64,000 nt of DNA from an uncultured Lachnospiraceae bacterium (GTDB lineage: Bacteria > Bacillota > Clostridia > Lachnospirales > Lachnospiraceae), in assembly GCA_910577175.1 (NCBI GenBank), contig CAJTLU010000002.1:1-64000 (forward strand), given 5' to 3'. Shown in pieces: positions 1 to 9,123 of this stretch. The position numbers and the translations under genes were made by a program. Below the pieces are notes generated by a model, which saw nothing but the letters and a program-made list of their open reading frames with translations, searched no databases and was not told where the DNA came from. The stretch's first letter is position 1. Each line of letters starts with the position of its first letter.

Positions 1-27
1 ATTAGCACGATTTTTGCAAATTTTCCC

Positions 28-54
28 TGTAATGAAGTGCGGTACTTCATTACA
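28..54. repeat. Perfect hairpin upstream of the helicase gene
   Basis: Two 11-bp arms, TGTAATGAAGT and ACTTCATTACA, flank a 5-nt loop. There is no U-run on either side, so it does not look like an ordinary intrinsic terminator. It could be an operator for the helicase-led operon or the end signal of a gene outside the window. Confidence 0.5.
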
Positions 55-139
55 CAGAATAAGCCTGTCAACCACAGTATGCCCGCTTTCAGAGAGGGTT
101 ATACCGGAGGGGTGACGGACAGGAGAGGAGGGATTGCAG

Positions 140-2266
140 ATGGGAACCACACTATTTGGACACAACCGTGCTGCGTATGAGGCAGCACTTGACCTGATGG
201 AAAAAACGGGGAAGGCGGCGGTTATCCACCCGACCGGGACGGGAAAGTCGTTTATTGCTTTCTGCCTGTGTGAGGAACATCCGGAACGTACTGTCTGCTG
301 GCTTTCTCCCTCCGGATATATTTTTAAGGTGCAGGAGGAGAACTGGGTTGCCGCGGGAGGGAGCAGACTTCCGAATCTCCGCTTTTTTACCTATGCCAAG
401 CTCTTACTGATGGAACCAGAAGAACTTTCCGGAATAAAGCCGGATTACATTGTCCTTGATGAGTTCCACCGCTTAGGCGGGAAAATGTGGGGCGAGGGGG
501 TAAGACGGCTCCGGGAGCTTTACCCGGAGGTTCCCCTACTAGGACTTTCCGCTACGAATATCCGGTATCTGGATAACCAAAGGGACATGGCGCAGGAGCT
601 GTTTGACGGAAACATTGCATCTTCTATGTCGCTTGGGGAAGCCATCGTACGGGGGATTTTGAACCCACCGAAATATGTGCTTTCAGTGTACTCCTGGCAG
701 AAGGAACTGGAGCAGTATGAGGAAAGGGTTTATAACGCAAAAAGCAGAGCAGTGAAGGAAAAAGCCGGGAAGTATTTGGATGCGCTCCGCCGGGCACTGG
801 AAAGGGCAGACGGTCTTCCGGAAATTTTTCAGAAGCACCTGCCGGACAGGCAGGGGAAGTACATAGTATTCTGTGCAGGCTTAAAGCATATGCAGGAAAT
901 GATGAAAAAGGTGCCGGAGTGGCTTGCAGAGATAGATAGAGCCCCCCGTATTTATCCGGTCTTTTCGGAGGAGCCGGAGGCAGATAAAAATCTTGCGGCA
1001 TTCCGGGCAGAAGACAGCGCTCACCTGAAGCTTTTGTTCTGTATCGATATGCTCAATGAGGGAATCCATGTGGAGGACATAAGCGGCGTGTTTTTGCTGC
1101 GCCCGACGGTCTCTCCTGTCATCTATAAACAGCAGGTTGGGCGTGCCCTGTCCGCAGGTAAGAAAAAGGATGCGGTGATTTTTGATATTGTTCTTAATAT
1201 TGAGAATCTGTGCAGTATCGGAGCAGTCGAGGAGGAAATGAGGACGGTTATGACCTGTTACCAGTCCCAGGGAAGGACAAAGGAAATTATCAACGGGGAG
1301 TTCCAGGTCATAGACGAGGTAAAGGACTGTGTACGCCTGTTTCAGAAGTTAAATGAAACGCTGGGCGCCTCATGGGAACTGATGTATGAGGCAGCAACGC
1401 GTTATTATAACGAACACGGAGACCTTCTGGTGCCGAAGCGCCATATGACGGAGGAGGGACTTTCCCTCGGGGCATGGATTGCAACGCAGCGGCGGGTGTA
1501 TGCCGGAAAAGCAGACGGCGTACTGACGGAAAACCAGATAGAACGGCTTTCCGCTATCGGTATGCGCTGGCAGAGCGCAAAGGATGTGGCATGGGAGAAA
1601 AATTATGCCGCAGCAAAAAGGTATTATCAGGAACAAGGGAATCTCCTGGTGAACATCGGAGAGAACGACTACTGTGGGGTAGCGCTCGGAAAATGGATTG
1701 CACAGCTCCGTTCTTATAAAAAGAGCAATACCCGCTCTGCTTATCTTTCACCGGAACGGGTGGCAGCACTGGACGCCATCGGTATGGTGTGGGATGTGCC
1801 TGCCTACTGCTGGGAACAGAACTACCATGCAGCGGAGCAGTATTACCGGGAGCATGGCAGCCTTCTTATGGCACATGATTATGTAGATAAAGAAGGAGTC
1901 TGCCTTGGGGCATGGCTTTCCAAAATGCGCATGGCAAGAGGAAAGGAAAACTATCGCGGAGCAACGCTGACAGAGGAACAAATCAGGCGTCTGGACGCCC
2001 TCGGTATGGAATGGGGCTCCAGGCATGACGCGGTATGGGAGGAAGCCTATAAGGAAGCATGTCGTTACCGGGAGGAGCATGGAAATCTGGAGATTCCCGC
2101 TACCTATATCACAGAAGGAGGCTACCGGCTGGGGAAATGGCTCCGCCATCAAAGGGATGCGTCCAGAGAGGGCAGGCTTTCTGCGGAGCGCAAGGAAAAG
2201 CTTTCTGCTATCGGCATGGTATGGGAGGGAAAGTGGAAGTTATCCGGAGTGGAGAGAATGGCATAA
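140..2266 (+). CDS. DEAD/DEAH-type helicase with four helicase-associated (HA) repeats
   Basis: The N-terminal ~400 residues form a superfamily II helicase core: Walker A PTGTGKS near residue 36, DEFH for motif II, a SAT motif III, and QQVGRALS for motif VI. The C-terminal ~300 residues hold four copies of the ~70-residue helicase-associated domain. Each opens with W/C-E-x-x-Y and closes with an IGM/LGM-x-W signature. The ATG at 140 is preferred to a TTG at 134 because AGGAGAGGAGGG sits 8 nt upstream of it. The stop lies only 20 nt before the sugar transferase, so the two are probably cotranscribed. Such helicases act on DNA or RNA, but the substrate is unknown. A DNA-acting protein at the head of a glycan locus suggests a regulatory or mobile history; this is inference. 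Confidence 0.85.
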   Translation: MGTTLFGHNRAAYEAALDLMEKTGKAAVIHPTGTGKSFIAFCLCEEHPERTVCWLSPSGYIFKVQEENWVAAGGSRLPNLRFFTYAKLLLMEPEELSGIKPDYIVLDEFHRLGGKMWGEGVRRLRELYPEVPLLGLSATNIRYLDNQRDMAQELFDGNIASSMSLGEAIVRGILNPPKYVLSVYSWQKELEQYEERVYNAKSRAVKEKAGKYLDALRRALERADGLPEIFQKHLPDRQGKYIVFCAGLKHMQEMMKKVPEWLAEIDRAPRIYPVFSEEPEADKNLAAFRAEDSAHLKLLFCIDMLNEGIHVEDISGVFLLRPTVSPVIYKQQVGRALSAGKKKDAVIFDIVLNIENLCSIGAVEEEMRTVMTCYQSQGRTKEIINGEFQVIDEVKDCVRLFQKLNETLGASWELMYEAATRYYNEHGDLLVPKRHMTEEGLSLGAWIATQRRVYAGKADGVLTENQIERLSAIGMRWQSAKDVAWEKNYAAAKRYYQEQGNLLVNIGENDYCGVALGKWIAQLRSYKKSNTRSAYLSPERVAALDAIGMVWDVPAYCWEQNYHAAEQYYREHGSLLMAHDYVDKEGVCLGAWLSKMRMARGKENYRGATLTEEQIRRLDALGMEWGSRHDAVWEEAYKEACRYREEHGNLEIPATYITEGGYRLGKWLRHQRDASREGRLSAERKEKLSAIGMVWEGKWKLSGVERMA

Positions 2267-2286
2267 ACGGAAGGAAAGAACGGGGT

Positions 2287-3675
2287 ATGAAAAAGGCGGT
2301 TCATAAGGCAGTTATAAGATTTGCAATATTTGTAAATATTATGTTAGTAACGTTGCCCTTTGCCTTTTGTTGGTTTTGGAGTTATGCGGATGGAATTGTG
2401 ATGCCATATTATCGCCGGGGAAACTTCCTGCTGATTGCCTTGTTTGTTTTACTTTATATTGTATTTGGACGTACCTATGACGCATTTTTAATTTCCTATT
2501 ATCCGTTTTTGGAAATGCTGTGTAGTCAGGCAATTGCCCTATTGATGTCAGACCTGATTATGTACATTGTAATTTCGCTGCTTAGCCTGGGATTTGTAAA
2601 TGTGTGCTATCTGTTGATTACTTTTGGAGTACAGCTGTCTGTGACAGCATTTTGGTGTCTGATGACACGGAAATTGTATTTTACCATGGTAAATCCGAAA
2701 CTGACTGCGGTCATTTATGATGAACAGCCTGATGTAGGGGAACTAATTAAAAAATATAGATTAGGGAGGAAGTTTAATGTCGTAAGGGTAGCTACGGTGA
2801 AAGATTGTATGGACGGTCAGATGACGATACTGGAGGGAATGGAGGTTGTATTTGTATGCGGGGTTCACAGCCATGACCGAAATATAATTTTGAAATATTG
2901 TATTGGGAATAATATACGGTTGTTTGTGATACCACGTGTGGGAGACGTACTTATGAGTAGTGCGAAAAGGGTACATATACTTCATCTCCCGATGTTGATG
3001 GTGGAGAGGTACAGTCCTTCTGTCGGATACCTTTTTTTTAAACGGATGTTTGATATTGTGTTTTCTGTGACGGTGCTATTTCTCGCTTCGCCGCTAATGA
3101 TACTTACGGCTGTCGCAATTAAATTGTATGACGGAGGACAGGTTTTTTACCGACAGTGCAGGCTGACCAAAGATGGAAAATGCTTTTTTATCTTGAAATT
3201 CCGAAGTATGCGGGTCGATGCAGAAGAAAACGGAGTGCAGCTTTGTTCGGGCGGTGAGGATGACAGAGTTACCCCTGTAGGGAGGGTAATCCGCAGGCTT
3301 CATATTGACGAACTGCCGCAGATGCTTAACATAGTTTCGGGCTCTATGTCGGTAGTAGGTCCACGTCCGGAACGTCCGGAACTTGAGGAGCAATACTTAA
3401 AAGAACTTCCAGAGTTCCGGCTGCGCTTGCAGGCAAAGGCGGGACTTACCGGGTATGCACAGGTTTACGGAAAATATAATACAACACCATATGATAAATT
3501 ACAGATGGATTTGATGTATATTTCCAATCCGGGAATATTGGAAGATCTTCGCATTGTATTGGCGACCATAAAGGTATTATTTTTGCCGGAAAGCGGAGAA
3601 ATTCTTACAAAGCGGCAGGCGGTAATATCAGAGCTGGCGGCAGGAGAAGAGAAAGAGAAGGAAAAGGAGAAATGA
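2287..3675 (+). CDS. Polyprenyl-phosphate sugar-1-phosphate transferase (glycan initiating enzyme)
   Basis: This is an integral membrane enzyme expected to move a sugar-1-phosphate (often glucose or galactose) from a UDP-sugar onto undecaprenyl phosphate, starting the repeat unit. The N-terminal half has four hydrophobic segments and a soluble central domain. The C-terminal catalytic domain starts with a reentrant helix after KRMFDIVFS and carries KFRSMRVDAEENG, DELPQMLNIVSGSMSVVGPRP and a GLTGYAQV motif, all typical of the WcaJ/WbaP/CpsE family. The frame is open far upstream into the helicase gene. The ATG at 2287 gives a normal 462-residue protein starting MKKAVHKAVIRF, with a GGAAGGAAAG ribosome site. 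The stop overlaps the next small gene in an ATGA arrangement, so translation is likely coupled. The sugar specificity cannot be read from the sequence. Confidence 0.9.
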   Translation: MKKAVHKAVIRFAIFVNIMLVTLPFAFCWFWSYADGIVMPYYRRGNFLLIALFVLLYIVFGRTYDAFLISYYPFLEMLCSQAIALLMSDLIMYIVISLLSLGFVNVCYLLITFGVQLSVTAFWCLMTRKLYFTMVNPKLTAVIYDEQPDVGELIKKYRLGRKFNVVRVATVKDCMDGQMTILEGMEVVFVCGVHSHDRNIILKYCIGNNIRLFVIPRVGDVLMSSAKRVHILHLPMLMVERYSPSVGYLFFKRMFDIVFSVTVLFLASPLMILTAVAIKLYDGGQVFYRQCRLTKDGKCFFILKFRSMRVDAEENGVQLCSGGEDDRVTPVGRVIRRLHIDELPQMLNIVSGSMSVVGPRPERPELEEQYLKELPEFRLRLQAKAGLTGYAQVYGKYNTTPYDKLQMDLMYISNPGILEDLRIVLATIKVLFLPESGEILTKRQAVISELAAGEEKEKEKEK

Positions 3676-3827
3676 AAGCAGATAAAAAAGACAAAGACGT
3701 TGTAGGAATAATTGCCTTTTCAGAAGAACGGTGCATTATGTGTGGAGCGGTTATTCCGGAAGGAAGGCAGATATGTATGGAATGTGAAACGCGGGTTATG
3801 CAGGAAACGGTAAAAGAGAAAAATTAA
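3672..3827 (+). CDS. Small zinc-ribbon-like protein (51 aa) in the glycan operon
   Basis: A 51-codon frame starts in an ATGA overlap with the sugar transferase stop and ends 16 nt before the GT4 gene, so it sits exactly inside the operon. The protein has two CxxC knuckles, CIMCG and ICMEC, spaced 11 residues apart between knuckle ends, which fits a four-cysteine zinc ribbon. The N-terminus is lysine-rich and no membrane segment is visible. I do not recognise a family. Translational coupling and the preserved cysteine pairs argue that it is real. A role as an accessory or regulatory subunit of the neighbouring transferase is only a guess. Confidence 0.65.
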   Translation: MKADKKDKDVVGIIAFSEERCIMCGAVIPEGRQICMECETRVMQETVKEKN

Positions 3828-3843
3828 GAGGAAAGAACAAAAA

Positions 3844-5013
3844 ATGAAAAGGATACTTTATGTAGCAACGGTTGTCAGAATGCATATCATGGAGTTTCAT
3901 ATACCATACTTGAAAGCGTTAAAGGAAATGGGTTGGGAAACCAGCGTGGCAGCAAAAAACGATTACGAAGACGGAAAAGATTGCAGTATTCCATACTGTG
4001 ATAACTATTATGACATTCCGTTTGAACGTTCTCCCATGAATGTCAGAAATTTTAAGGCGTACAGGAAACTAAAGCAAATTATCGAAGGCGGTGGTTATGA
4101 TGTGGTTCACTGTCATACACCAGTTGGAGCGGCGCTTACGCGTCTAGCGGCACGGAAGGCAAGGAAAAAAGGTTGTCAGGTCATCTATACGGCACATGGT
4201 TTTCACTTTTATAAAGGAGCACCATTAAGAAACTGGTTGATTTATTATCCTGTAGAATGGATTTGTTCCTGGATGACCGATGTATTGATAAGCATCAATG
4301 AAGAGGATTATAGAAGGGCAAAAAAGTATCTTCATGCAAAAAAGACGGTTTATGTGCCAGGGGTTGGAATTGATTTGGAGAAGATAAGCAAAATCAGGAC
4401 TGACCGGAAGCAAAAGAGAAAAGAAATTGGTATTCCGGAAGAAGCATTTTTACTTCTTTCGGTAGGTGAACTGAGTGTAAGGAAAAATCATAAGCTTGTG
4501 TTAAAAGCGTTACGGGTGTTGAAAAATGAAAATATTTATTACGTTATTTGCGGACAAGGAGTAATGGAGAAAGAACTGAGAAGATTAGCGAATAAATACG
4601 GATTAACGGAAAGGGTACGATTTCTAGGGTATCGGAGCGATGTACTGGAGTTATATAAGGCAGCTGACCTTTTTGTGTTCCCGTCCCTTCAGGAAGGGCT
4701 TCCGGTTGCGCTGATGGAGGCAATGGCGTGCGGGATTCCTTGTATTGCAGGGGACATACGGGGAAACAGGGATTTATTCGGGCAGGGGAAGAAAGGATAT
4801 TTAATTCCGACAGGGCAGTTAGAACTGTGGGTGGAAAGTATATGGTATCATGTGCGATATCCGAAAAAAAATCAGAGGGTCGTAAAGGAAAATCAAGAAA
4901 GAATGAAGCTTTTTTCCGTGGAGAAAACTACAGAAAGGGTGAAAGAAATCTACCGGAACGAAGCAGGGATATGGGAAGCGGGGAAAAAAGCAAGGAATGA
5001 GGGAAAACGATGA
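3844..5013 (+). CDS. Glycosyltransferase family 4 (GT-B fold)
   Basis: A 389-residue cytoplasmic glycosyltransferase. The N-terminal Rossmann half begins RILYVATVVRMHIMEFH and includes VHCHTPVGAALTRLA, typical of capsule and exopolysaccharide GT4 enzymes. The C-terminal half has LLSVGELSVRKNH and the retaining-enzyme E-x7-E signature within FPSLQEGLPVALMEAMACG, where the nucleotide sugar binds. It probably adds the second sugar to the lipid-linked acceptor made by the preceding transferase. The end overlaps the ABC permease start by 4 nt (ATGA), which supports one transcript. The donor sugar cannot be predicted from the sequence. Confidence 0.9.
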   Translation: MKRILYVATVVRMHIMEFHIPYLKALKEMGWETSVAAKNDYEDGKDCSIPYCDNYYDIPFERSPMNVRNFKAYRKLKQIIEGGGYDVVHCHTPVGAALTRLAARKARKKGCQVIYTAHGFHFYKGAPLRNWLIYYPVEWICSWMTDVLISINEEDYRRAKKYLHAKKTVYVPGVGIDLEKISKIRTDRKQKRKEIGIPEEAFLLLSVGELSVRKNHKLVLKALRVLKNENIYYVICGQGVMEKELRRLANKYGLTERVRFLGYRSDVLELYKAADLFVFPSLQEGLPVALMEAMACGIPCIAGDIRGNRDLFGQGKKGYLIPTGQLELWVESIWYHVRYPKKNQRVVKENQERMKLFSVEKTTERVKEIYRNEAGIWEAGKKARNEGKR

Positions 5014-6473
5014 AAACGATGAAAAGGAAGAAAAAAGGGAAAATTAATTACATAAAGGTCTATATGGTGTTGCTCTTATTTTATATTACGGCCATGGCGG
5101 TGTTTTACTATGCCGGAGGGGAAGAGCTTCATTACAGGGAATCCAAAGGGAACATCGGGGAGTTCGGGGCGGATAATATCGTGGGGGATATTACGATGGA
5201 ACGGATCGTGGAGCAGTATTTTGTAAATCAGGTTTGTTTTCCGGAAGAAATCAAGGTGCTTGTGTCAAACTATGACAGAAAAGCAGAAATCAGCGGAAAT
5301 ATTCTATTAGAACTGTGTATAGAGGAAACCGGAGAGGTACTTGTCTCAAGACTTCTGGCAGCAGAGGAAGTCGGGCTGAACGAGTACGCGGCACTCACAC
5401 TTCCCGGCAGGGAACGGAATTTGTATGGAATCCCTATGGTATTCAGGCTTACCTCGACAAACGGTACGACGGGGACATCTGCAACGGCGCTATACAGCTC
5501 AGTAAGGGAACTGGAAGAAGGGAGGTTCTGCCTGGACGGGGAGCCGGTACAAGGTTCCCTGTGTATAATACTTCAAGGGGAAGATGAGGTCTGGACGGGT
5601 TCTCATTTTGTGGAGCTTACGTTGGCTTTCGGGGTACTGTTCAGCATAGTATATTTGTTTTCGGCATGGCGGAACAGCAGGGGGAAAAGGGATTTATTTT
5701 TCTCTACCGTGCTGGCAATGCGGAAATACGGATTTTTGATAAATCAGCTGGTCGGGAGGGATTTCAAGGTGCGGTATAAGCGTTCTGTCCTTGGGATTCT
5801 GTGGAGCTTCCTGAACCCCCTGCTGACGATGATTGTACAATATGTTGTGTTTTCGCAGCTATTTAAAGGAGGCATTGACAATGTCGCGGTATATCTGCTG
5901 AGCGGACTGGTGGTATTCAACTTTTTTACCGAGGCGGTTAGTCAGGCGCTTGGTTCAATTGTATACAATGCATCATTGATTACTAAAGTATATGTCCCGA
6001 AATACATTTATCCTGTTACAAAAGTGCTGTTTTCATCAGTTAATTTCCTGATTTCAATGACAGCGCTGCTGCTTGTCGTATTGATAACCGGAGAGCCTGT
6101 TACAAAGGCATTTTGGCTGCTTTCATTTTTAATTGCATGTATTCTGATGTTTTCCATTGGATTTGGTATGCTGATGGCCTCCCTCATGGTGTTTTTCCGG
6201 GATATCCAGTTTTTATGGGGGATATTCAGCCTGCTCTGGATGTATATGACGCCGCTGTTTTATCCGGAGTCCCTGATTGCAGAGCAGTTTCGCTGGATTT
6301 TTACGGGAAACCCCATGTATTATTATGTGAAATTTATCCGGAGCATTGTGTTGGACGGAATATCGCCGGAACCGCGGATGTACGCCGTCTGTCTTGCGTT
6401 TGCCATCGGCTCCCTGCTGCTTGGGGGAACTGTATTTAAGAAAACGCAAAACAAATTTATTCTGAATATATAA
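5010..6473 (+). CDS. Polysaccharide ABC exporter permease with an N-terminal extracytoplasmic domain
   Basis: The C-terminal ~260 residues are a standard ABC-2 (Wzm/TagG-type) permease with six hydrophobic segments and the family hallmark RDFKVRYKRSVLGILWSFLNP. Unusually, ~220 residues precede it. A transmembrane helix near residues 17-37 is followed by ~150 polar residues rich in predicted beta strands (roughly 45-195), then a second helix. The protein is therefore ~487 residues against the usual 260-280. The extra domain resembles the beta-sandwich modules seen in other Firmicute surface-glycan membrane proteins and may contact the exported chain; this is inference. The start at 5010 overlaps the previous stop. 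An in-frame ATG at 5019 is also possible. The ATPase partner follows after 10 nt. Confidence 0.88.
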   Translation: MKTMKRKKKGKINYIKVYMVLLLFYITAMAVFYYAGGEELHYRESKGNIGEFGADNIVGDITMERIVEQYFVNQVCFPEEIKVLVSNYDRKAEISGNILLELCIEETGEVLVSRLLAAEEVGLNEYAALTLPGRERNLYGIPMVFRLTSTNGTTGTSATALYSSVRELEEGRFCLDGEPVQGSLCIILQGEDEVWTGSHFVELTLAFGVLFSIVYLFSAWRNSRGKRDLFFSTVLAMRKYGFLINQLVGRDFKVRYKRSVLGILWSFLNPLLTMIVQYVVFSQLFKGGIDNVAVYLLSGLVVFNFFTEAVSQALGSIVYNASLITKVYVPKYIYPVTKVLFSSVNFLISMTALLLVVLITGEPVTKAFWLLSFLIACILMFSIGFGMLMASLMVFFRDIQFLWGIFSLLWMYMTPLFYPESLIAEQFRWIFTGNPMYYYVKFIRSIVLDGISPEPRMYAVCLAFAIGSLLLGGTVFKKTQNKFILNI

Positions 6474-6483
6474 GGAGCGTGCC

Positions 6484-7215
6484 ATGAAAAAAGAGGTAGT
6501 GAAGCTGCGGGACGTGTCGATGGATTTTAAGCTGGAGCAGAGCAGGGATCAGACATTAAAGGGATTTACAGTGCGTCTGCTCAAGCGGAAACTGAAGTTT
6601 GAAACATTTCATGCCCTTGAGGGTATTACCTTTACCGTAAGGAAAGGTGATGTCATTGGAATCATCGGAAAAAACGGGGCGGGGAAAAGCACGCTGCTGA
6701 AAATCATTTCCGGGATTATGCAGCCGACCAGGGGGCAGGTGGCGATACAGGGGAATGTCGTACCGATGCTGGAGCTTGGCTCCGGATTTGATTTTGAACT
6801 GACCGGACGCGAAAATATTTTTTTGAACGGGGCAATTCTTGGATATTCAAAAACATATCTGAAGGAAAAATTTGATGAGATAGTAGCCTTTTCAGAGCTT
6901 GAACGGTTTATGGATACGCCGATACGGAACTATTCGTCCGGTATGATGATGCGTCTGGCTTTTTCCATTGCCACGGTAGTGAATCCGGAAATCCTGATTG
7001 TAGATGAAATTCTTTCAGTAGGAGATGCATCCTTCCAGGAGAAGAGTCATGCAAGGATGCTTGAACTGATGGGCGGGGGGACAACAGTGTTTTTCGTTTC
7101 CCACAGCCTGTCCCAGATACGTGAGCTGTGCAGCCGGGTCATATGGCTGAAAGGCGGTAGGATAGAGATGGAAGGGAAAGCAGACAGGGTGTGCGACGCT
7201 TATGAGCAGCAGTGA
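6484..7215 (+). CDS. Polysaccharide ABC exporter ATP-binding protein (Wzt/TagH type)
   Basis: A 243-residue nucleotide-binding subunit for the preceding permease. Walker A is GIIGKNGAGKSTLLK, the signature motif is YSSGMMMRLAFS, Walker B is EILIVDEIL, and the switch histidine lies in FFVSHSLSQI. The MLELGSGFDFELTGREN stretch is characteristic of polysaccharide exporters. It lacks the C-terminal carbohydrate-binding extension found in Wzt proteins that read a chain-end modification, so export here is probably of the type without end recognition. It follows the permease by 10 nt with AAGGAG as ribosome site and is the last component needed for export. Confidence 0.92.
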   Translation: MKKEVVKLRDVSMDFKLEQSRDQTLKGFTVRLLKRKLKFETFHALEGITFTVRKGDVIGIIGKNGAGKSTLLKIISGIMQPTRGQVAIQGNVVPMLELGSGFDFELTGRENIFLNGAILGYSKTYLKEKFDEIVAFSELERFMDTPIRNYSSGMMMRLAFSIATVVNPEILIVDEILSVGDASFQEKSHARMLELMGGGTTVFFVSHSLSQIRELCSRVIWLKGGRIEMEGKADRVCDAYEQQ

Positions 7216-7255
7216 CAGAAGAAGAGAGGAAATTACAGTGAAGGAGGACTGCCTT

Positions 7256-9115
7256 ATGCCGGATATCAGGATTTTTGTTTCCTGTCACAAGGAAAGCCAT
7301 GTGCCGGAAAACAGATTGCTGTATAAAATCCGGCTGGGTGCTGACAGGGATGGTATGCCGCTTCCTGATACGCTAAGGGATAATACAGGGGACAATATTT
7401 CGGGAAAAAACAGGAGTTACTGTGAACTGACCGCGCAATATTGGGTATGGAAAAATGTAGAAGCGGACTATTATGGATTTTTTCACTATAGGCGGTATCT
7501 GAATTTTATAAAAGAATATCCGGCGGCTGGAAAAGTTAAGGGACACAAGGCAGCCCCGTATATATTTTGTGAAAGTAATAAACGGGACTTATCTGTCTTT
7601 GGGCTTGAGGAAGATGGCATGGCAGCGCTAATAGAGAAGTATGATATTGTTACGGTTCTGCCTGAGCGGAGCAGTTCCACCGCCTATGAGCAATACTGCC
7701 AGTTTCACAAGAAAAGTGATATTGACCGGATGCTTGAAATTTTAAAGAAAAAATATCCGGAGGCTGCTGAAGCGGCAAAGGAATACATGGCATCCAAAAA
7801 TCTTTATTTTATGAATATGTATATTATGGGAAAACCGTTTTTTACCCAGTATATGGAATGGTTATTTCCATTGTTGGAGGAATTTGAAGCAGAGACGGAT
7901 TTTACAGGGTACAGTGAGCAGGAATACCGTGTATGTGCATATCTGGCAGAGAGATTGTTTGCTATCTGGTATACAATCCGGAAAAAGACAGGAATCAGGT
8001 GCTGTGAGCTGCCATATGTGTTTTTTGATGATACTGAGCCTGAAACAGTAATGAAACCGGTATTTAGAGAGGACAGCGTAAATCTGGTGGCAGCCTCGGA
8101 TGAGGCATTTTCGCCCTATCTTGCTATTATGCTGCAGTCTGTTCTCGTCCATGCAGGGAAAGGGCGCTGTTACGATATAGTAATACTTCATTCGGAGCTT
8201 ACGCCTGATACGCAAAAAAAAGTAGCAGCGTTAGCAGCGGGGAAGCCTGAAATATCAATCCGCTTTTGTAGTGTGAGAGATAAAATACGGGGAATCGATT
8301 TTCCGGTCCATCATCATTTTTCCAAGGAAACCTTTTACCGGTATTTCATTTTGGATGTAATGGCAGATTACAAAAAAGTATTGTATCTGGATGCGGATAT
8401 GATTGCGACGCATGATGTCGGGGAACTATTCGATGCGGATGTGGGAGGGTATTATGCGGCGGCGGTAAAGGATATGGATGTCATCGGGGCATATAAGGCA
8501 GAACGTGATACGGAGCGGTATCTGGAAAAACAGCTGGGGCTTGACAGACCGCTGGAATATTTTCAGGCAGGAGTGCTTCTGCTGAATCTTGAGTTGCTGC
8601 GGCGGGAACTTTCGGTGGGGAAGCTTGTGGAAAAGACGCTGGAATATAAATGGAGGATGGTCGACCAGGATGTATTAAACCTGTTTTTCCAGGGCAGGGT
8701 AAAATTCCTGGAGCAGAGGTACAATGTCCTGATGAACTGGAAATACGCCGGACATTCACGGGAGGAGAGGATGAGCCGGGCCCCTGCGGAGCTGTGGGAG
8801 GAGTACAAAAGGGCAAGGAAAGAACCGTATCTGATACACTACGCCGGAGCGTGGAAGCCTTGGAACACACCGGATTGCGATTATGCGGGGGAGTTTTGGC
8901 GCGAGGCAAGGAAATCGCCTTTTTACGAGCGGATTCTTTATGAAAACCTTTCAGGAAGGAGCGGGAATACCGCCTGTGAGGATGGGAGGCGTGTATTTGT
9001 CCTGCGTCCGACAAAAATTAAGATTAAGGTAGACATGAAAAAACTAAACCGTTTTTTGCCTGTTGGTTCAAGACGGAGAAGATTTGTAAGAACTATTTGC
9101 AGAGGTTTTTTATAG
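7256..9115 (+). CDS. DUF4422-GT8 bifunctional glycosyltransferase (copy 1)
   Basis: Two domains are visible in 619 residues. The N-terminal ~270 match the DUF4422 glycosyltransferase-like family, with IRIFVSCHKES at the start, NISGKNRSYCELTAQYW and a GFFHYRRYL motif. The C-terminal part is a GT8 (GT-A fold) domain with YLDADM as the metal-binding DxD, QAGVLLLNL, a VDQDVLN motif and IHYAGAWKPW near the end. The frame is open from 7202, overlapping the ATPase gene. The ATG at 7256 is preferred because AAGGAGG lies 8 nt upstream and the family begins here. It probably adds two different sugars. A second copy of the same architecture begins at 10106. Confidence 0.88.
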   Translation: MPDIRIFVSCHKESHVPENRLLYKIRLGADRDGMPLPDTLRDNTGDNISGKNRSYCELTAQYWVWKNVEADYYGFFHYRRYLNFIKEYPAAGKVKGHKAAPYIFCESNKRDLSVFGLEEDGMAALIEKYDIVTVLPERSSSTAYEQYCQFHKKSDIDRMLEILKKKYPEAAEAAKEYMASKNLYFMNMYIMGKPFFTQYMEWLFPLLEEFEAETDFTGYSEQEYRVCAYLAERLFAIWYTIRKKTGIRCCELPYVFFDDTEPETVMKPVFREDSVNLVAASDEAFSPYLAIMLQSVLVHAGKGRCYDIVILHSELTPDTQKKVAALAAGKPEISIRFCSVRDKIRGIDFPVHHHFSKETFYRYFILDVMADYKKVLYLDADMIATHDVGELFDADVGGYYAAAVKDMDVIGAYKAERDTERYLEKQLGLDRPLEYFQAGVLLLNLELLRRELSVGKLVEKTLEYKWRMVDQDVLNLFFQGRVKFLEQRYNVLMNWKYAGHSREERMSRAPAELWEEYKRARKEPYLIHYAGAWKPWNTPDCDYAGEFWREARKSPFYERILYENLSGRSGNTACEDGRRVFVLRPTKIKIKVDMKKLNRFLPVGSRRRRFVRTICRGFL

Positions 9116-9123
9116 GAGGAAAT

